From Glycocaulis sp. (lineage in GTDB: Bacteria; Pseudomonadota; Alphaproteobacteria; Caulobacterales; Maricaulaceae), in NCBI GenBank assembly GCA_022565665.1, contig JAIUMI010000009.1, positions 1-64,000 of the forward strand: a stretch of DNA of 64,000 nucleotides, in the 5' to 3' direction. Under the pieces are notes generated by a model, which had not been told where the DNA came from, made no database searches, and worked only from the letters and a program-made list of their open reading frames with translations. Positions 44,046 through 53,117 of this stretch are shown in pieces; position 1 is the stretch's first letter; each line of letters begins with the position of its first letter. A program made the position numbers and the translations under genes.

Positions 44046-44582
44046 GCCCGACGTCCGCACGCCGCGCCGCCCGTCAAGAAGGATGGTCCGCGCATCAATG
44101 GAGAAATCCGCGTTTCGCGGGTGCTTCTGATCGACGAACATGGTGAGAAGCAGGGCGAGATGCCCATCGAGGCTGCGCTGGAAGCGGCGGCCGAGGCCGG
44201 GCTTGACCTTGTCGAGGTCTCGCCCAATGCCAGCCCGCCTGTCTGCAAGCTCGCCGATTTCGGCAAGCTGAAATATCAGGAGCAGAAGAAGAAGGCCGAA
44301 GCCCGCAAGAAGCAGAAGACGCAGGATATCAAAGAGATAAAGATGCGTCCGAACATCGATACGCATGACTATGAGGTGAAGACCCGGTCCATGCGGCGCT
44401 TCTTTGAAGATGGCGACAAGGTAAAGATCACGCTGCGCTTCCGCGGCCGGGAGATGGCCCACCAGGATCGTGGCATGGTGATTTTCGACCGGGTGAAGGC
44501 CGATTTTGGCGACATCGCCAAGGTGGAGTTCGAGCCCAAGCTCGAAGGCCGCCAGATGATCATGGTGATGGCGCCGCGCTAA
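44043..44582 (+). CDS. infC: Translation initiation factor IF-3
   Basis: Binds the 30S subunit, blocks 50S joining and checks start codons. From ATA 44043 it is 179 aa: [37 protein letters not shown], the linker helix ([22 protein letters not shown]), and the C-domain with [26 protein letters not shown] at 44121 in the same frame would lose the conserved first 26 residues. It heads the infC-rpmI-rplT-pheST region, although here a secreted-protein gene and a terminator stand between infC and rpmI. Confidence 0.94.
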   Translation: MARRPHAAPPVKKDGPRINGEIRVSRVLLIDEHGEKQGEMPIEAALEAAAEAGLDLVEVSPNASPPVCKLADFGKLKYQEQKKKAEARKKQKTQDIKEIKMRPNIDTHDYEVKTRSMRRFFEDGDKVKITLRFRGREMAHQDRGMVIFDRVKADFGDIAKVEFEPKLEGRQMIMVMAPR

Positions 44583-44616
44583 GCCGCGTCTTCCTAGAAA
44601 TCATGGACGATTTACT

Positions 44617-44649
44617 AACCCCCTTGCCGCCGGTGAGGGGGTTGTTTTT
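44617..44649 (+). terminator. Terminator after infC
   Basis: AACCCCCTTGCC pairs with GGTGAGGGGGTT over 12 bp (two G-T pairs) around a 3-nt loop, followed by G and five T. It separates infC from the downstream secreted-protein gene. Confidence 0.9.
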
Positions 44650-44755
44650 CCACTAGGCAGTCTCCTGCCATGGGCGTAGCGTGCCCGTCAGGGACTTTTG
44701 CGACACGGGCCGGGCGCATTTTCAGGTGTTCCGGTCAACACGCTGGGGAGTGACG

Positions 44756-46525
44756 ATGCGCTATCACACAATCTTGAGCCTGTCGGCAGCTGTGCTGGCA
44801 GGCGCGCCTGCTTTGGCGCAACAGGGCGAGACCCTGCCGGGCCGGTATGGCGAGATCACGCTGCAGGCCGGCTTTCCGGGCGATCCGCACACGGTCGAGG
44901 TCCGTGCGGGCGGTGCGATGCGCGCTGCTTCATTGGGGCGCGCGGGCTGTGTCGGCTTCATCACCGAGAACCCCACCTATGTGGTGCGGTACGAGAATGC
45001 CGGCGATGTCTTCAACCTGATGTTCTCTGCCGCTTCGGAAATCGACACGACCATGGCCGTGCGCACGCCTGAGGGCGCGGTGCTGTGCGATGATGACAGC
45101 GCGGGCAATCTCGGCCCCGGCATCACGGTGGAAAACCCGGATAACGGCGCCTATGAAATCTGGGTCGGTACGTTTTCCTCCGGCGCCGGTTATCCGCCGA
45201 CAGCCCTGCATGTTTCCGAGCTGGACTATTTCACCACCAACCCGTTCGAGCGCGGCGTAGACGAGGATGCACCTGCTGGCGCCACGCTCTCCCTGCGTGC
45301 AGGCTTCCGCAATGATCCGGCCAGCACCGCCATCAGCCAGGGCGGGGATGTCCGGCTGGGCTCGATCGGCTCGCATTGCTGGGGCTATGCATCAGAGGCT
45401 CCCGATGCGCGTGTCACCTACCGGGCAGGCCGGTACACGCTCTATATCTCCACCGAGAGCGAGCTGGACGGAACGATTGCGGTGCTGGCACCGGACGGCA
45501 CCTGGCATTGCGATGATGACAGTGCCGGCAATCTCGATCCCGGCGTGATCATCGAAAACCCGCCTTCGGGTGAATACGCCATCTGGGCGGGCACGTTCTC
45601 AAATGTGGGCGCACAGACCGCGACGCTTTACGTATCCGAGATCGGCTTTGCCGGCGCGGACAACACGGTGGATGTGTCCGGCACGCCCCATCATGCCAGC
45701 TACAGCCTCAGCGCCGGTTTCTCGCCCGATCCGTTTGCGATGGGCGTCGGCGTGGGCGGTCCGGTCAGTGCCGATATGGGCCTTGTTGGCCACACGGTCG
45801 TGGAAGGTTTCTGCCACGGCTATATGACGCGCGAGCCGACCATGCGCCTCACCTGGAATGGTGATGGCGCGCCGCTTTACATCTCTGCGGCAAGCGATGT
45901 GGACACGCTGCTTCTGGTCAATGCGCCCGATGGTGGCTGGTGGTGCGATGATGACAGTGCGGGCAATCTCGATCCCGGCCTTGTGATCGATGATGCGCGC
46001 GATGGCGTCTACGACATCTATGTCGCCACTTTCTCGCCCGATGAAACGTCGACGGCCACCGTCTATATCTCGCAGACGGGCTGGGGCGCAGAGGCTGTAT
46101 CCATGCGCGTTGATACCAATCTGGAGCCGCGTTCGGGCGGTGTAACGCTTGATCCGGCGCGGGTGTCCCTGCCCTATGAGGCAGAAGTGCAGGCGGGCGG
46201 GCCGCTGCGCGCCTTCCAGGCGGGCCTGAACAGCACCGATTACTGCGTGGGCCATATCAGCCGTGAGCCCACCTATATCGTAAACTGGACGCCGGACGGG
46301 GATCTGCCCTTCACCATCTATCTCGATGCCGAGCGTGATACCACGCTGGCGGTGATGACGCCTGATGGCAGCTGGCGCTGTGATGATGACGGCTCGGTGG
46401 GCCTCAATGCCGGGATCAATTTCGCGGCCGGCGAGCCGGGCATGTACTATGTCTATGCGGGCACGTTCGGTTCGCAGGAGACACCGGCCACGCTTTACGT
46501 CGCGGAAGGGCAGGCACCGCGCTAA
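44756..46525 (+). CDS. Secreted protein with four tandem CDDDS repeats
   Basis: A 589-aa exported protein (signal peptide MRYHTILSLSAAVLAGAPALA-QQ; GGGGAG 6 nt before the ATG). It consists of four repeats of about 141-145 residues. Each has an early Cys in a C-x-G-(F/Y/H) patch and a later Cys in W-x-CDDD-(S/G) (Cys111, Cys252, Cys397, Cys542), followed by G-x-NL-x-PG and (Y)-x-I-(W/Y)-x-(G/A)TF. The Asp runs suggest calcium sites and the Cys pairs suggest a disulfide in each repeat. The fold recalls bacterial pre-peptidase C-terminal (PPC) beta domains, with no enzyme domain. The function is unknown. Confidence 0.75.
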   Translation: MRYHTILSLSAAVLAGAPALAQQGETLPGRYGEITLQAGFPGDPHTVEVRAGGAMRAASLGRAGCVGFITENPTYVVRYENAGDVFNLMFSAASEIDTTMAVRTPEGAVLCDDDSAGNLGPGITVENPDNGAYEIWVGTFSSGAGYPPTALHVSELDYFTTNPFERGVDEDAPAGATLSLRAGFRNDPASTAISQGGDVRLGSIGSHCWGYASEAPDARVTYRAGRYTLYISTESELDGTIAVLAPDGTWHCDDDSAGNLDPGVIIENPPSGEYAIWAGTFSNVGAQTATLYVSEIGFAGADNTVDVSGTPHHASYSLSAGFSPDPFAMGVGVGGPVSADMGLVGHTVVEGFCHGYMTREPTMRLTWNGDGAPLYISAASDVDTLLLVNAPDGGWWCDDDSAGNLDPGLVIDDARDGVYDIYVATFSPDETSTATVYISQTGWGAEAVSMRVDTNLEPRSGGVTLDPARVSLPYEAEVQAGGPLRAFQAGLNSTDYCVGHISREPTYIVNWTPDGDLPFTIYLDAERDTTLAVMTPDGSWRCDDDGSVGLNAGINFAAGEPGMYYVYAGTFGSQETPATLYVAEGQAPR

Positions 46526-46660
46526 GCCCCTTGCGTTTTGGGGCGCGATGCGTATAACCGCGCCTTCGTTTCATCCGGCTCATCAGGCCCGCGACATGCC
46601 TGACAGCCGCGAACGGCTTGCCCTGCCCTCTGGCCGGGCCACACTTGTCAGGAGACCGAA

Positions 46661-46864
46661 ATGTCGAAGATGAAGACCAAGAGCGGCGCCAAGAAGCGCT
46701 TCAAGGTGACGGCAACGGGCAAAGTGCTCGCGGCCCAGTCCGGCAAACGCCACGGCATGATCAAGCGGACGCCCAAGCAGATCCGCAACAAGCGCGGGAC
46801 CGACACCCTGTCGGCCCCCGACGCGAAGATCGTGAAACAGCACTACCTGCCCTACAGCCGCTAA
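46661..46864 (+). CDS. rpmI: Ribosomal protein bL35
   Basis: Large-subunit protein of 67 aa: [22 protein letters not shown] and the end [11 protein letters not shown] are typical. AGGAGA precedes the ATG. It lies 36 bp upstream of rplT, as almost everywhere in bacteria. Confidence 0.97.
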   Translation: MSKMKTKSGAKKRFKVTATGKVLAAQSGKRHGMIKRTPKQIRNKRGTDTLSAPDAKIVKQHYLPYSR

Positions 46865-46900
46865 GGTTGGCCGGTAACATCCGTTTGAAGGACTGATAAT

Positions 46901-47260
46901 ATGGCACGCGTTTCCGCAGGACCCGCTTCCCACGCCCGTCACCGCAAGGTGATCAAGGCCGCCAAAGGCTATTATGGCCGCCGCAAGAACACTTTCCGCG
47001 CCGCCAACCAGGCGGTCGAGAAGGCCGGCCAGTACGCTTATCGTGACCGCCGCAACAAGAAGCGCACCTTCCGCGCGCTCTGGATCCAGCGCATCAATGC
47101 CGCTGCCCGGCTGAACGAGATGACCTACGCCACGTTTATGAACGGGCTCAAGAAGGCCGGTATCGAACTTGACCGCAAGGTGCTCTCCGATATCGCGACC
47201 CGTGAGCCCGAAGCCTTCTCCGCCCTGGCTGACCAGGCGCGCGCGGCTCTCAAGGCTTAA
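46901..47260 (+). CDS. rplT: Ribosomal protein bL20
   Basis: Large-subunit assembly protein of 119 aa with the basic N-terminal tail ([20 protein letters not shown]) and globular C-terminus ([13 protein letters not shown]). Clustered with rpmI. In other bacteria L20 represses the infC-rpmI-rplT mRNA; no matching structure was identified here. Confidence 0.97.
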   Translation: MARVSAGPASHARHRKVIKAAKGYYGRRKNTFRAANQAVEKAGQYAYRDRRNKKRTFRALWIQRINAAARLNEMTYATFMNGLKKAGIELDRKVLSDIATREPEAFSALADQARAALKA

Positions 47261-47303
47261 CTGGCGATCCGGCCTGAGCATCTTTCAGGCCCGGTCAACG
47301 GAT

Positions 47304-47340
47304 AAAAGGCCCGCCTGCGCGCCCCGCAGGCGGGCCTTTT
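47304..47340. terminator. Terminator between rplT and pheS
   Basis: AAAAGGCCCGCCTGC (47304-47318) and GCAGGCGGGCCTTTT (47326-47340) form a perfect 15-bp stem with a 7-nt loop. It ends the ribosomal-protein operon; read-through or attenuation into pheST cannot be excluded. Confidence 0.9.
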
Positions 47341-47425
47341 CCTGTCCGCTACAAGCCAGTGTTTGAACCTTCCGGCCAAAAGGGTCTAAGACCCGCTTAC
47401 CCTTCCGATACGAGACGAGACAGCC

Positions 47426-48508
47426 ATGACGACGAGCGATGATCTGGACGCGCTGGAAAAGCGCTATAGCGCGGCCATAGAGGCCGCTGACGCCATCCCT
47501 GCGCTGGAAGAGGTGCGGGTGGCCGCGCTCGGCAAGAAGGGCGAGGTCAGCCTTAAAATGCGTGATCTGGGCGGTATGAGCCCGGAGGAGCGCAAAGTGT
47601 TCGGCCCCGCGCTCAACGGGCTGAAAGACCGTCTCACCAGCGCGATCGAGGCGAAGAAATCGGCATTGGAAGCGGCTGCTCTGGATGCCGCACTGGCGTC
47701 CGAGCGCGTCGATATCACCCTGCCGGCGCCTCGCGAACCCAAAGGCTCGCTGCACCCGGTTTCACAGGTGATGGAAGAGCTGGCCGTCATTTTCGCCGAT
47801 ATGGGCTTTGCGGTCGCCGAGGGCCCGGACGTGGAAGATGATTTTCATAACTTCACCGCGCTGAACTTCCCGGCTGACCACCCTGCCCGCGATACGCACG
47901 ATACCTTCTTCATGGAGGCCAGCGCAGACGGGACGGCCAAGCTCCTGCGCACCCACACCTCCCCGGTGCAGATCCGCACGCTGATGAATTCAGAGCCGCC
48001 TGTACGCATCATCGCGCCGGGCCGGGTCTACCGGTGTGACTGGGACCAGACGCATACGCCGATGTTCCATCAGATCGAGGGCCTTGTCATCGACAAGGAT
48101 ACCCATATGGGCCACCTCAAAGGGTGCCTGATCGATTTCATCGCGGCCTTTTTCGAGACCGACGAGGTGGAGGTGCGCTTCCGGCCCCACCACTTCCCCT
48201 TCACCGAGCCGAGCGCGGAGATGGATGTGCGCTATGAGCGCGTGGGCGATGCCATCAAGGTCGGCTCCGGTGACAAATGGCTGGAGATTCTGGGCTGCGG
48301 CATGGTGCACCCCAACGTCATCAAGGCGTGTGGGCTCGACCCGGATGTCTATCAGGGCTTCGCCTTTGGCATGGGCGTTGATCGTGTCGCGATGCTGAAA
48401 TACGGGATGAGCGATCTGCGTCCCTTCTTCGAGCCGGACCCGCGCTGGCTTTCCCATTATGGCTTCTCGCCGCTTCTGCAGGCCAATCTCGCGACCGGAC
48501 TGAGCTAG
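47426..48508 (+). CDS. pheS: Phenylalanyl-tRNA synthetase alpha subunit
   Basis: Charges tRNA-Phe with phenylalanine as an alpha2-beta2 enzyme. It is 360 aa: N-terminal coiled coil (about residues 1-85), then class II core with motif 2 ([22 protein letters not shown]) and motif 3 ([17 protein letters not shown]), and [10 protein letters not shown]. 12 bp separate it from pheT. Confidence 0.96.
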   Translation: MTTSDDLDALEKRYSAAIEAADAIPALEEVRVAALGKKGEVSLKMRDLGGMSPEERKVFGPALNGLKDRLTSAIEAKKSALEAAALDAALASERVDITLPAPREPKGSLHPVSQVMEELAVIFADMGFAVAEGPDVEDDFHNFTALNFPADHPARDTHDTFFMEASADGTAKLLRTHTSPVQIRTLMNSEPPVRIIAPGRVYRCDWDQTHTPMFHQIEGLVIDKDTHMGHLKGCLIDFIAAFFETDEVEVRFRPHHFPFTEPSAEMDVRYERVGDAIKVGSGDKWLEILGCGMVHPNVIKACGLDPDVYQGFAFGMGVDRVAMLKYGMSDLRPFFEPDPRWLSHYGFSPLLQANLATGLS

Positions 48509-48520
48509 GAGACCACGCCC

Positions 48521-50914
48521 ATGAAATTCACTCTCTCCTGGCTCAAGGAACATCTTGAGACCGACAAGAGCCTCGCCGAAATCGCCGATGCGATGACGAT
48601 GGCGGGTCTCGAGATCGAGCATATCGACAATCCGGCTGACAGGCTCGCCGCGTTTACGGTCGCCCATGTGAAAGATGCGCAGCCGCACCCGGATGCGGAC
48701 AAGCTGCGTGTCTGCACGGTGGAAACGGTTGATGGCGTCAAGCAGATCGTCTGCGGTGCGCCCAATGCGCGCGCCGGGATGACAGCCATCTATGCGCCGC
48801 TGGGCGCGTATATTCCCGGCCTCGATTTCGCACTCGATGCCAAGCCGCGCAAGATTCGCGGCGTGGAAAGCCATGGCATGCTGTGCTCCACCAAGGAGCT
48901 GGAAGCGGGCGACGACCATGACGGCATTGCCGACCTGAAAGGCGACTGGGCTGTCGGCACGCCTGCCGCCGAGGCGCTGGGGCTTGATGATCCTGTCATC
49001 GATTTCGAGGTAACGCCCAACCGGCCTGACTGGCTGGGCGTGCACGGCATTGCCCGCGATCTCGCCGCTGCAGGCGTCGGCACGTTCAAGGACGAGGCCA
49101 TCGTGCCGGTGAAGGGCACATTTCCCTGCCCGGTGAAAATCGAGACTGCATGGCCGCAGGCCTGCCCCGTCTTTGCGGGCCGGGTGGTCAGGGGCGTAAA
49201 GAATGGTCCGTCGCCGGAATGGCTGCAAAAGCGTCTGAAAGCCATCGGCCTGCGGCCTATCAATACGCTGGTTGATATTACCAATCTGATCTCGCATGAG
49301 CGCGCCCGTCCGCTGCATGTCTATGACCTTTCAAAAATTGGAACGACCATTCGTGCACGGACGGGTCACGGTAAGTCAGACCGCTTCGAGGCGCTGGATG
49401 GCCGGGAGTATGACCCGCAGGCCCATCATTGCGTGATCGCCGATGATACACGGTGTCTCGGCCTTGGCGGCGTGATGGGCGGGGAGTATTCCGGCTGTAC
49501 CGGCACTACCGTGGACGTGTTCATCGAAAGCGCGTGGTTCGAGCCTGCAATCATCCGCACGACCGGTCGTGAGACAGGTATCGTATCGGATGCGCGCTAT
49601 CGCTTTGAGCGCGGCGTGGATACCGGCTCGGTCCTGCCGGGTCTTGAGCTTGCCACCCGCCTGATCCTCGATTTGTGCGGCGGCGAGGCGTCCGAGGTTT
49701 ATGTGGCAGGTGAAGTACCGGTCGTACCGGCGCCGATTGCCTTCGATCCGGTGCGCGTGGCGCGCCTGACCGGGCTCGACATCTCCTATGACCGTATCGC
49801 GAGTATCCTCATCGCGCTGGGCTTTGGCGTGGACCGGGCGAACCCTGTCTGGACCGTAACCGTGCCGAGCTGGCGGCGTGACTGTACTGAAGGCGCGGAC
49901 CTGATTGAGGAAGTCGCCCGCATTGAGGGCTATGACCGCCTGCCCGCCACCAGCCTGAAACGTCCTGCAGGACGGTTTGAAGCACCCGCCACGCCGATGC
50001 AGAACCGGGTACGTGCTGCGCGCCGGGCTGCGGCGAACCGGGGCTATCAGGAGGCCGTCACCTGGTCCTTCTGCCGCGAGGACCAGGCCGCGCTCTTTGG
50101 CGGGCACGGGACTGGGCTGAAGCTCGCCAACCCGATCTCGTCAGAGCTCGACGTGATGCGTCCAAGCGCGCTGGTGCACCTCTTGCTGTCCTTGCAGAAG
50201 AGCCTCGACAAGGGGCTGGCCGATCCGCGCTTCTTCGAAGCCGGGCCGATCTATCTTGATGATACGCCCACCGGACAACGAACGGTCGTTTCAATGGTGC
50301 GCGCTGCCAGCGCAGGGCGCGACTGGAAGGGTGCAGCCCAGCCGGACGTGTTCGATGCCAAGGCTGATGCCTTGGCCGTACTAGAGGGGGCCGGTGCGCC
50401 CGTTGCCAATCTGCAGGCGGCGCCTGAAGCGCGTGAGTGGTGGCATCCGGGTCGTTCGGGCGTGTTACGTCTGGGTCCGAAAAATGTCCTGGCGGAGTTC
50501 GGCGAGATACATCCCGGTGTCCTGAAAAGCCTCGCGGTTGAGGGCCGGGTGCTGGCCGTCGAGGCGTTCCTTGATGCCGTACCGGCTGCCAAGGCGAAAG
50601 CCACCAAATCACGTGCCGCCCTTCAGGTCTCCGACCTCATGGCGGTACGGCGCGATTTTGCCTTCCTGACGCCGGAGGGCGTTGCCGCAGGCGATCTCAT
50701 CCGCGCGGTGGCGGGCGCCGACAAGCAGTTGATCAGCGATGTCGCGCTCTTTGACCGCTATGCGGGCAAGGGCGTGCCGGAAGGCCATGTCTCGCTGGCG
50801 GTCGAGGTAACCCTTCAGCCGCAGGACAAGACCCTCACCGAGGCCGAGATCGATGCAGTATCAAAACGCATCATCGCAGCGGCAGAGAAGCAGGGCGCAA
50901 AGCTGAGGGCCTGA
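48521..50914 (+). CDS. pheT: Phenylalanyl-tRNA synthetase beta subunit
   Basis: Large subunit of 797 aa: an N-terminal KFTLSWLKEHL, a tRNA-binding EMAP-like domain (about 40-150; VAHVKDAQPHPDADKLRVC), a B3/B4 editing domain (about 200-390), a B5 domain (PVWTVTVPSWRRDCTEGADLIEEVARIEGYDRLP), and a C-terminal anticodon-binding FDX-ACB domain. Coupled to pheS and directly abuts a TTG-initiated MFS gene. Confidence 0.96.
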   Translation: MKFTLSWLKEHLETDKSLAEIADAMTMAGLEIEHIDNPADRLAAFTVAHVKDAQPHPDADKLRVCTVETVDGVKQIVCGAPNARAGMTAIYAPLGAYIPGLDFALDAKPRKIRGVESHGMLCSTKELEAGDDHDGIADLKGDWAVGTPAAEALGLDDPVIDFEVTPNRPDWLGVHGIARDLAAAGVGTFKDEAIVPVKGTFPCPVKIETAWPQACPVFAGRVVRGVKNGPSPEWLQKRLKAIGLRPINTLVDITNLISHERARPLHVYDLSKIGTTIRARTGHGKSDRFEALDGREYDPQAHHCVIADDTRCLGLGGVMGGEYSGCTGTTVDVFIESAWFEPAIIRTTGRETGIVSDARYRFERGVDTGSVLPGLELATRLILDLCGGEASEVYVAGEVPVVPAPIAFDPVRVARLTGLDISYDRIASILIALGFGVDRANPVWTVTVPSWRRDCTEGADLIEEVARIEGYDRLPATSLKRPAGRFEAPATPMQNRVRAARRAAANRGYQEAVTWSFCREDQAALFGGHGTGLKLANPISSELDVMRPSALVHLLLSLQKSLDKGLADPRFFEAGPIYLDDTPTGQRTVVSMVRAASAGRDWKGAAQPDVFDAKADALAVLEGAGAPVANLQAAPEAREWWHPGRSGVLRLGPKNVLAEFGEIHPGVLKSLAVEGRVLAVEAFLDAVPAAKAKATKSRAALQVSDLMAVRRDFAFLTPEGVAAGDLIRAVAGADKQLISDVALFDRYAGKGVPEGHVSLAVEVTLQPQDKTLTEAEIDAVSKRIIAAAEKQGAKLRA

Positions 50915-52252
50915 TTGGCCAGACCGGATCATCTCGCCGACAGGGCCGCAAGGCCGGTCTATGCCCTTATCCATGATGAGGATGAGGGGCGGATGTGCGC
51001 GGACATTCCTGATGAAGCGTGCGCCCATCAGCCGCGCAATGTCGTCATCTCCGCCCTTGTCCTGTCCCTGACCAAGACCGGCGACCGGTTGATGGACCCC
51101 AAGATCGTGCTCGCCTGGATGGTGAGTGTGCTGGGCGCGCCGTCTGTGATTATCGGTCTTCTGTCCCCGGTGCGCGAGGCGCTTGCCCTTCTGCCCCAGC
51201 TCTTCATTGCGCGCATCATCCGCCAGCGCCCGCGCAGGAAATTCTTCTGGGCACTGGGGTCGGCCGGCCAGGCGCTATCGCTCATCGCGATGGCCATATG
51301 CGCCCTCACGCTGGAAGGCTGGGCATTGGGGGGCGGTGTGCTGGCCGCGCTCGCCTGCTTCGCGCTCAGCCGGGGCGTATCCTCGGTTGCCTACAAGGAT
51401 GTGCTGGGCAAGACCGTCTCCAAGGCCCGCAGGGGCGCGGTGGCGGGCTACGGGGCGAGCCTCGGCGGGATCGCCGCGAGCGCGCTGGGTGTCTGGCTGA
51501 TGGTGATGGAGGCGGGCGGCAATGATCAGGGCCCGGCCTTCTTCGCCGGGTTGCTGCTGGCGGCGGCGGGCCTGTGGCTGCTGGCCGCTGCGCTCTATCT
51601 CCTGCTGGCCGAAGCCTCCGGCTCCACTGATGGTGGCGTCAATGCCATCGAGGCGGTCAGGGCCCAGCTGGCACTGGTCTGGAAGGAGGCGCCTTTGCGC
51701 GACTTCCTGATCGTGCGTGCGCTTCTCATCTCCACCGCGCTGGCCACACCCTTTTATGTTGCCATCGCGCAGGACCGCTCGGGGACGGACCTTGCCGGGC
51801 TGGGCGGTTTTCTGCTCGCTGGAGCGCTGGCCAGCGCGCTTGGCGGCTGGGTCTGGGGAAGGGCCTCGGACGCTTCCAGCAGGCTTGTAATGGCCGCTGC
51901 GGGGGTTCTGGCGGCGCTGGCGGCGGCGGGGGTACTGGCCAGCCAGCTGCTCGATGCGCCCTGGGCGGCGTCACCAGCATTCTATGCCGGGATCGTCTTT
52001 GTGCTGTCACTTGCCCATGAGGGTGTGCGCCTGGGCCGGTCCACCTATCTTGTTGACCTGGCGAGCGAAAAGATGCGCGCGCATTATACCGCCGTGTCTA
52101 ACACGGTGATCGGCGCACTTCTGCTTCTCATGGGGGCGGTCTCGGGTGCCGTCTTCAGTTTCGGGGCGGAATACGCCCTTGCCTTCCTTGGTACCTGCAG
52201 CCTTGCGGCTGCAGGTATGGCGGTGCGGCTGAAGCCGGTCTCAGGCGCCTGA
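50915..52252 (+). CDS. MFS-type transporter
   Basis: A 445-aa membrane protein with about 12 hydrophobic segments and an unusual hydrophilic N-terminus of some 50 residues. SRGVSSVAYKDVLGKTVSKARRGAVAGYGASLGG has the MFS cytoplasmic loop style, and RLGRSTYLVDLASEKMRAHYTAVSNTVIGALL is the second-half counterpart. The substrate is unknown. It begins with TTG right after the pheT stop (GAGGG 6-10 nt upstream), so it is probably co-transcribed with pheST; a later start is possible. A perfect hairpin lies near the 3' end. Confidence 0.82.
   Translation: MARPDHLADRAARPVYALIHDEDEGRMCADIPDEACAHQPRNVVISALVLSLTKTGDRLMDPKIVLAWMVSVLGAPSVIIGLLSPVREALALLPQLFIARIIRQRPRRKFFWALGSAGQALSLIAMAICALTLEGWALGGGVLAALACFALSRGVSSVAYKDVLGKTVSKARRGAVAGYGASLGGIAASALGVWLMVMEAGGNDQGPAFFAGLLLAAAGLWLLAAALYLLLAEASGSTDGGVNAIEAVRAQLALVWKEAPLRDFLIVRALLISTALATPFYVAIAQDRSGTDLAGLGGFLLAGALASALGGWVWGRASDASSRLVMAAAGVLAALAAAGVLASQLLDAPWAASPAFYAGIVFVLSLAHEGVRLGRSTYLVDLASEKMRAHYTAVSNTVIGALLLLMGAVSGAVFSFGAEYALAFLGTCSLAAAGMAVRLKPVSGA
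52192..52217. other. Perfect 11-bp hairpin in the 3' end of the MFS gene
   Basis: TACCTGCAGCC (52192-52202) and GGCTGCAGGTA (52207-52217) form a perfect stem with loop TTGC inside coding sequence, 35 nt before the stop and 40 nt before the end of convergent eipA. No T-run follows. It could stabilise the mRNA 3' end or act as a weak terminator in the 4-bp gap between convergent genes. Confidence 0.5.
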
Positions 52253-52256
52253 AACC

Positions 52257-52889
52257 CTAGAAGGGCAGGATGTTGCGGCGGCGCGAATAGGCGAGATAGC
52301 CGACATTGGCACCCGCCCGGAAGCCGACGCCCGAGCGGATGGGCGCAAGCGTGATGTAGTCGGCGCGCTGATAGTTCACGCCCATACCGGCGACGAAATA
52401 GGCGCTGCCTTCCACGCCGGGAAAGCGCTGATAGATGCGGTCAGGCTGATCGAGATTATAGATCAGCGTGAACACCCTGCTGGCATTGCCGCCGGCATCG
52501 AAACCGACAGACGGGCCCTGCCAGTAGACGCGCTGGCGCCCGGTTTCGCCTTTCAGCACCATATCGCCCTGGCCATAGCGCAGGCCGACACCGACCGCGC
52601 CGGAGGCTTCCTCGCCGATGATATAACCCACCGGCTCGCCCAGATCGTTGAAGACCCGCTCTACCAGCGTGCCCGCCGCTTCTGCCGTCACGCCGAAGAA
52701 ATCCGACACCGCTTCGACAATTTCCGTGCTGGTGTAGGTTTCGCGCTGCGGCTCCGCCTGCGGTCCGCCCGCCAGCTCGTCATCGGAGCGGCTGGACGAG
52801 GTTGTGTTGCAGGCCGACAGGGCAAGCCCGGCAGCCATGATGAAGGCAACAAGGCCCAGAGGCCGCATCATATCCGGTGAAACACGCAT
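52257..52889 (-). CDS. eipA: EipA-like DUF1134 envelope lipoprotein
   Basis: A 210-aa exported protein of the DUF1134 family, whose Brucella member EipA maintains cell-envelope integrity. The lipobox LSACN lies near residue 26, the family region starts at STEIVEAVSDFFGV, and GYIIGEEASGAVGVGLRYGQGDM, QGPSVGFDAGGNASRVF and YLAYSRRRNILPF are present. GGAGAG lies 11 nt before the ATG. A perfect CtrA-type box is 90 bp upstream, as expected from the CtrA control reported in Brucella. Confidence 0.82.
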   Translation of the reverse strand: MRVSPDMMRPLGLVAFIMAAGLALSACNTTSSSRSDDELAGGPQAEPQRETYTSTEIVEAVSDFFGVTAEAAGTLVERVFNDLGEPVGYIIGEEASGAVGVGLRYGQGDMVLKGETGRQRVYWQGPSVGFDAGGNASRVFTLIYNLDQPDRIYQRFPGVEGSAYFVAGMGVNYQRADYITLAPIRSGVGFRAGANVGYLAYSRRRNILPF

Positions 52890-52978
52890 ATTGGTCTGGT
52901 CTCTCCAAAACGGGGCACTGTCCGGGCCGAAGGCGGCGGAGCGGTGCCAAGCCCCATGACAGCGATGCTCTGCGCCGG

Positions 52979-52993
52979 TTAAGGCGCAATTAA
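52979..52993. promoter_or_regulatory. CtrA-type box upstream of eipA
   Basis: TTAAGGCGCAATTAA is a perfect TTAA-N7-TTAA site in the divergent region between eipA (start 52889) and lepA (start 53118). It is the only perfect match I found in the intergenic regions of the window. CtrA is the master cell-cycle regulator of this bacterial group. Confidence 0.75.
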
Positions 52994-53117
52994 GGACGCT
53001 GCGGAACCGCGCTGCGTTACAGCTTCACATGAAAACGCCCGGCACCGGTCTCTGGTTCCGGTTTCCTGCGGCGTATCCTGCTTGGCGCGGGCCCTTGCGA
53101 GTGCTAACTCCCCGCCC

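Noticed and set aside
44121..44582. infC starting at GTG 44121
   Set aside because: Loses the conserved first 26 residues and has no ribosome site; the ATA at 44043 has both.
47990..49318. 442-aa minus-strand frame
   Set aside because: Antisense shadow across pheS and pheT; no motif and it would cross two conserved genes.
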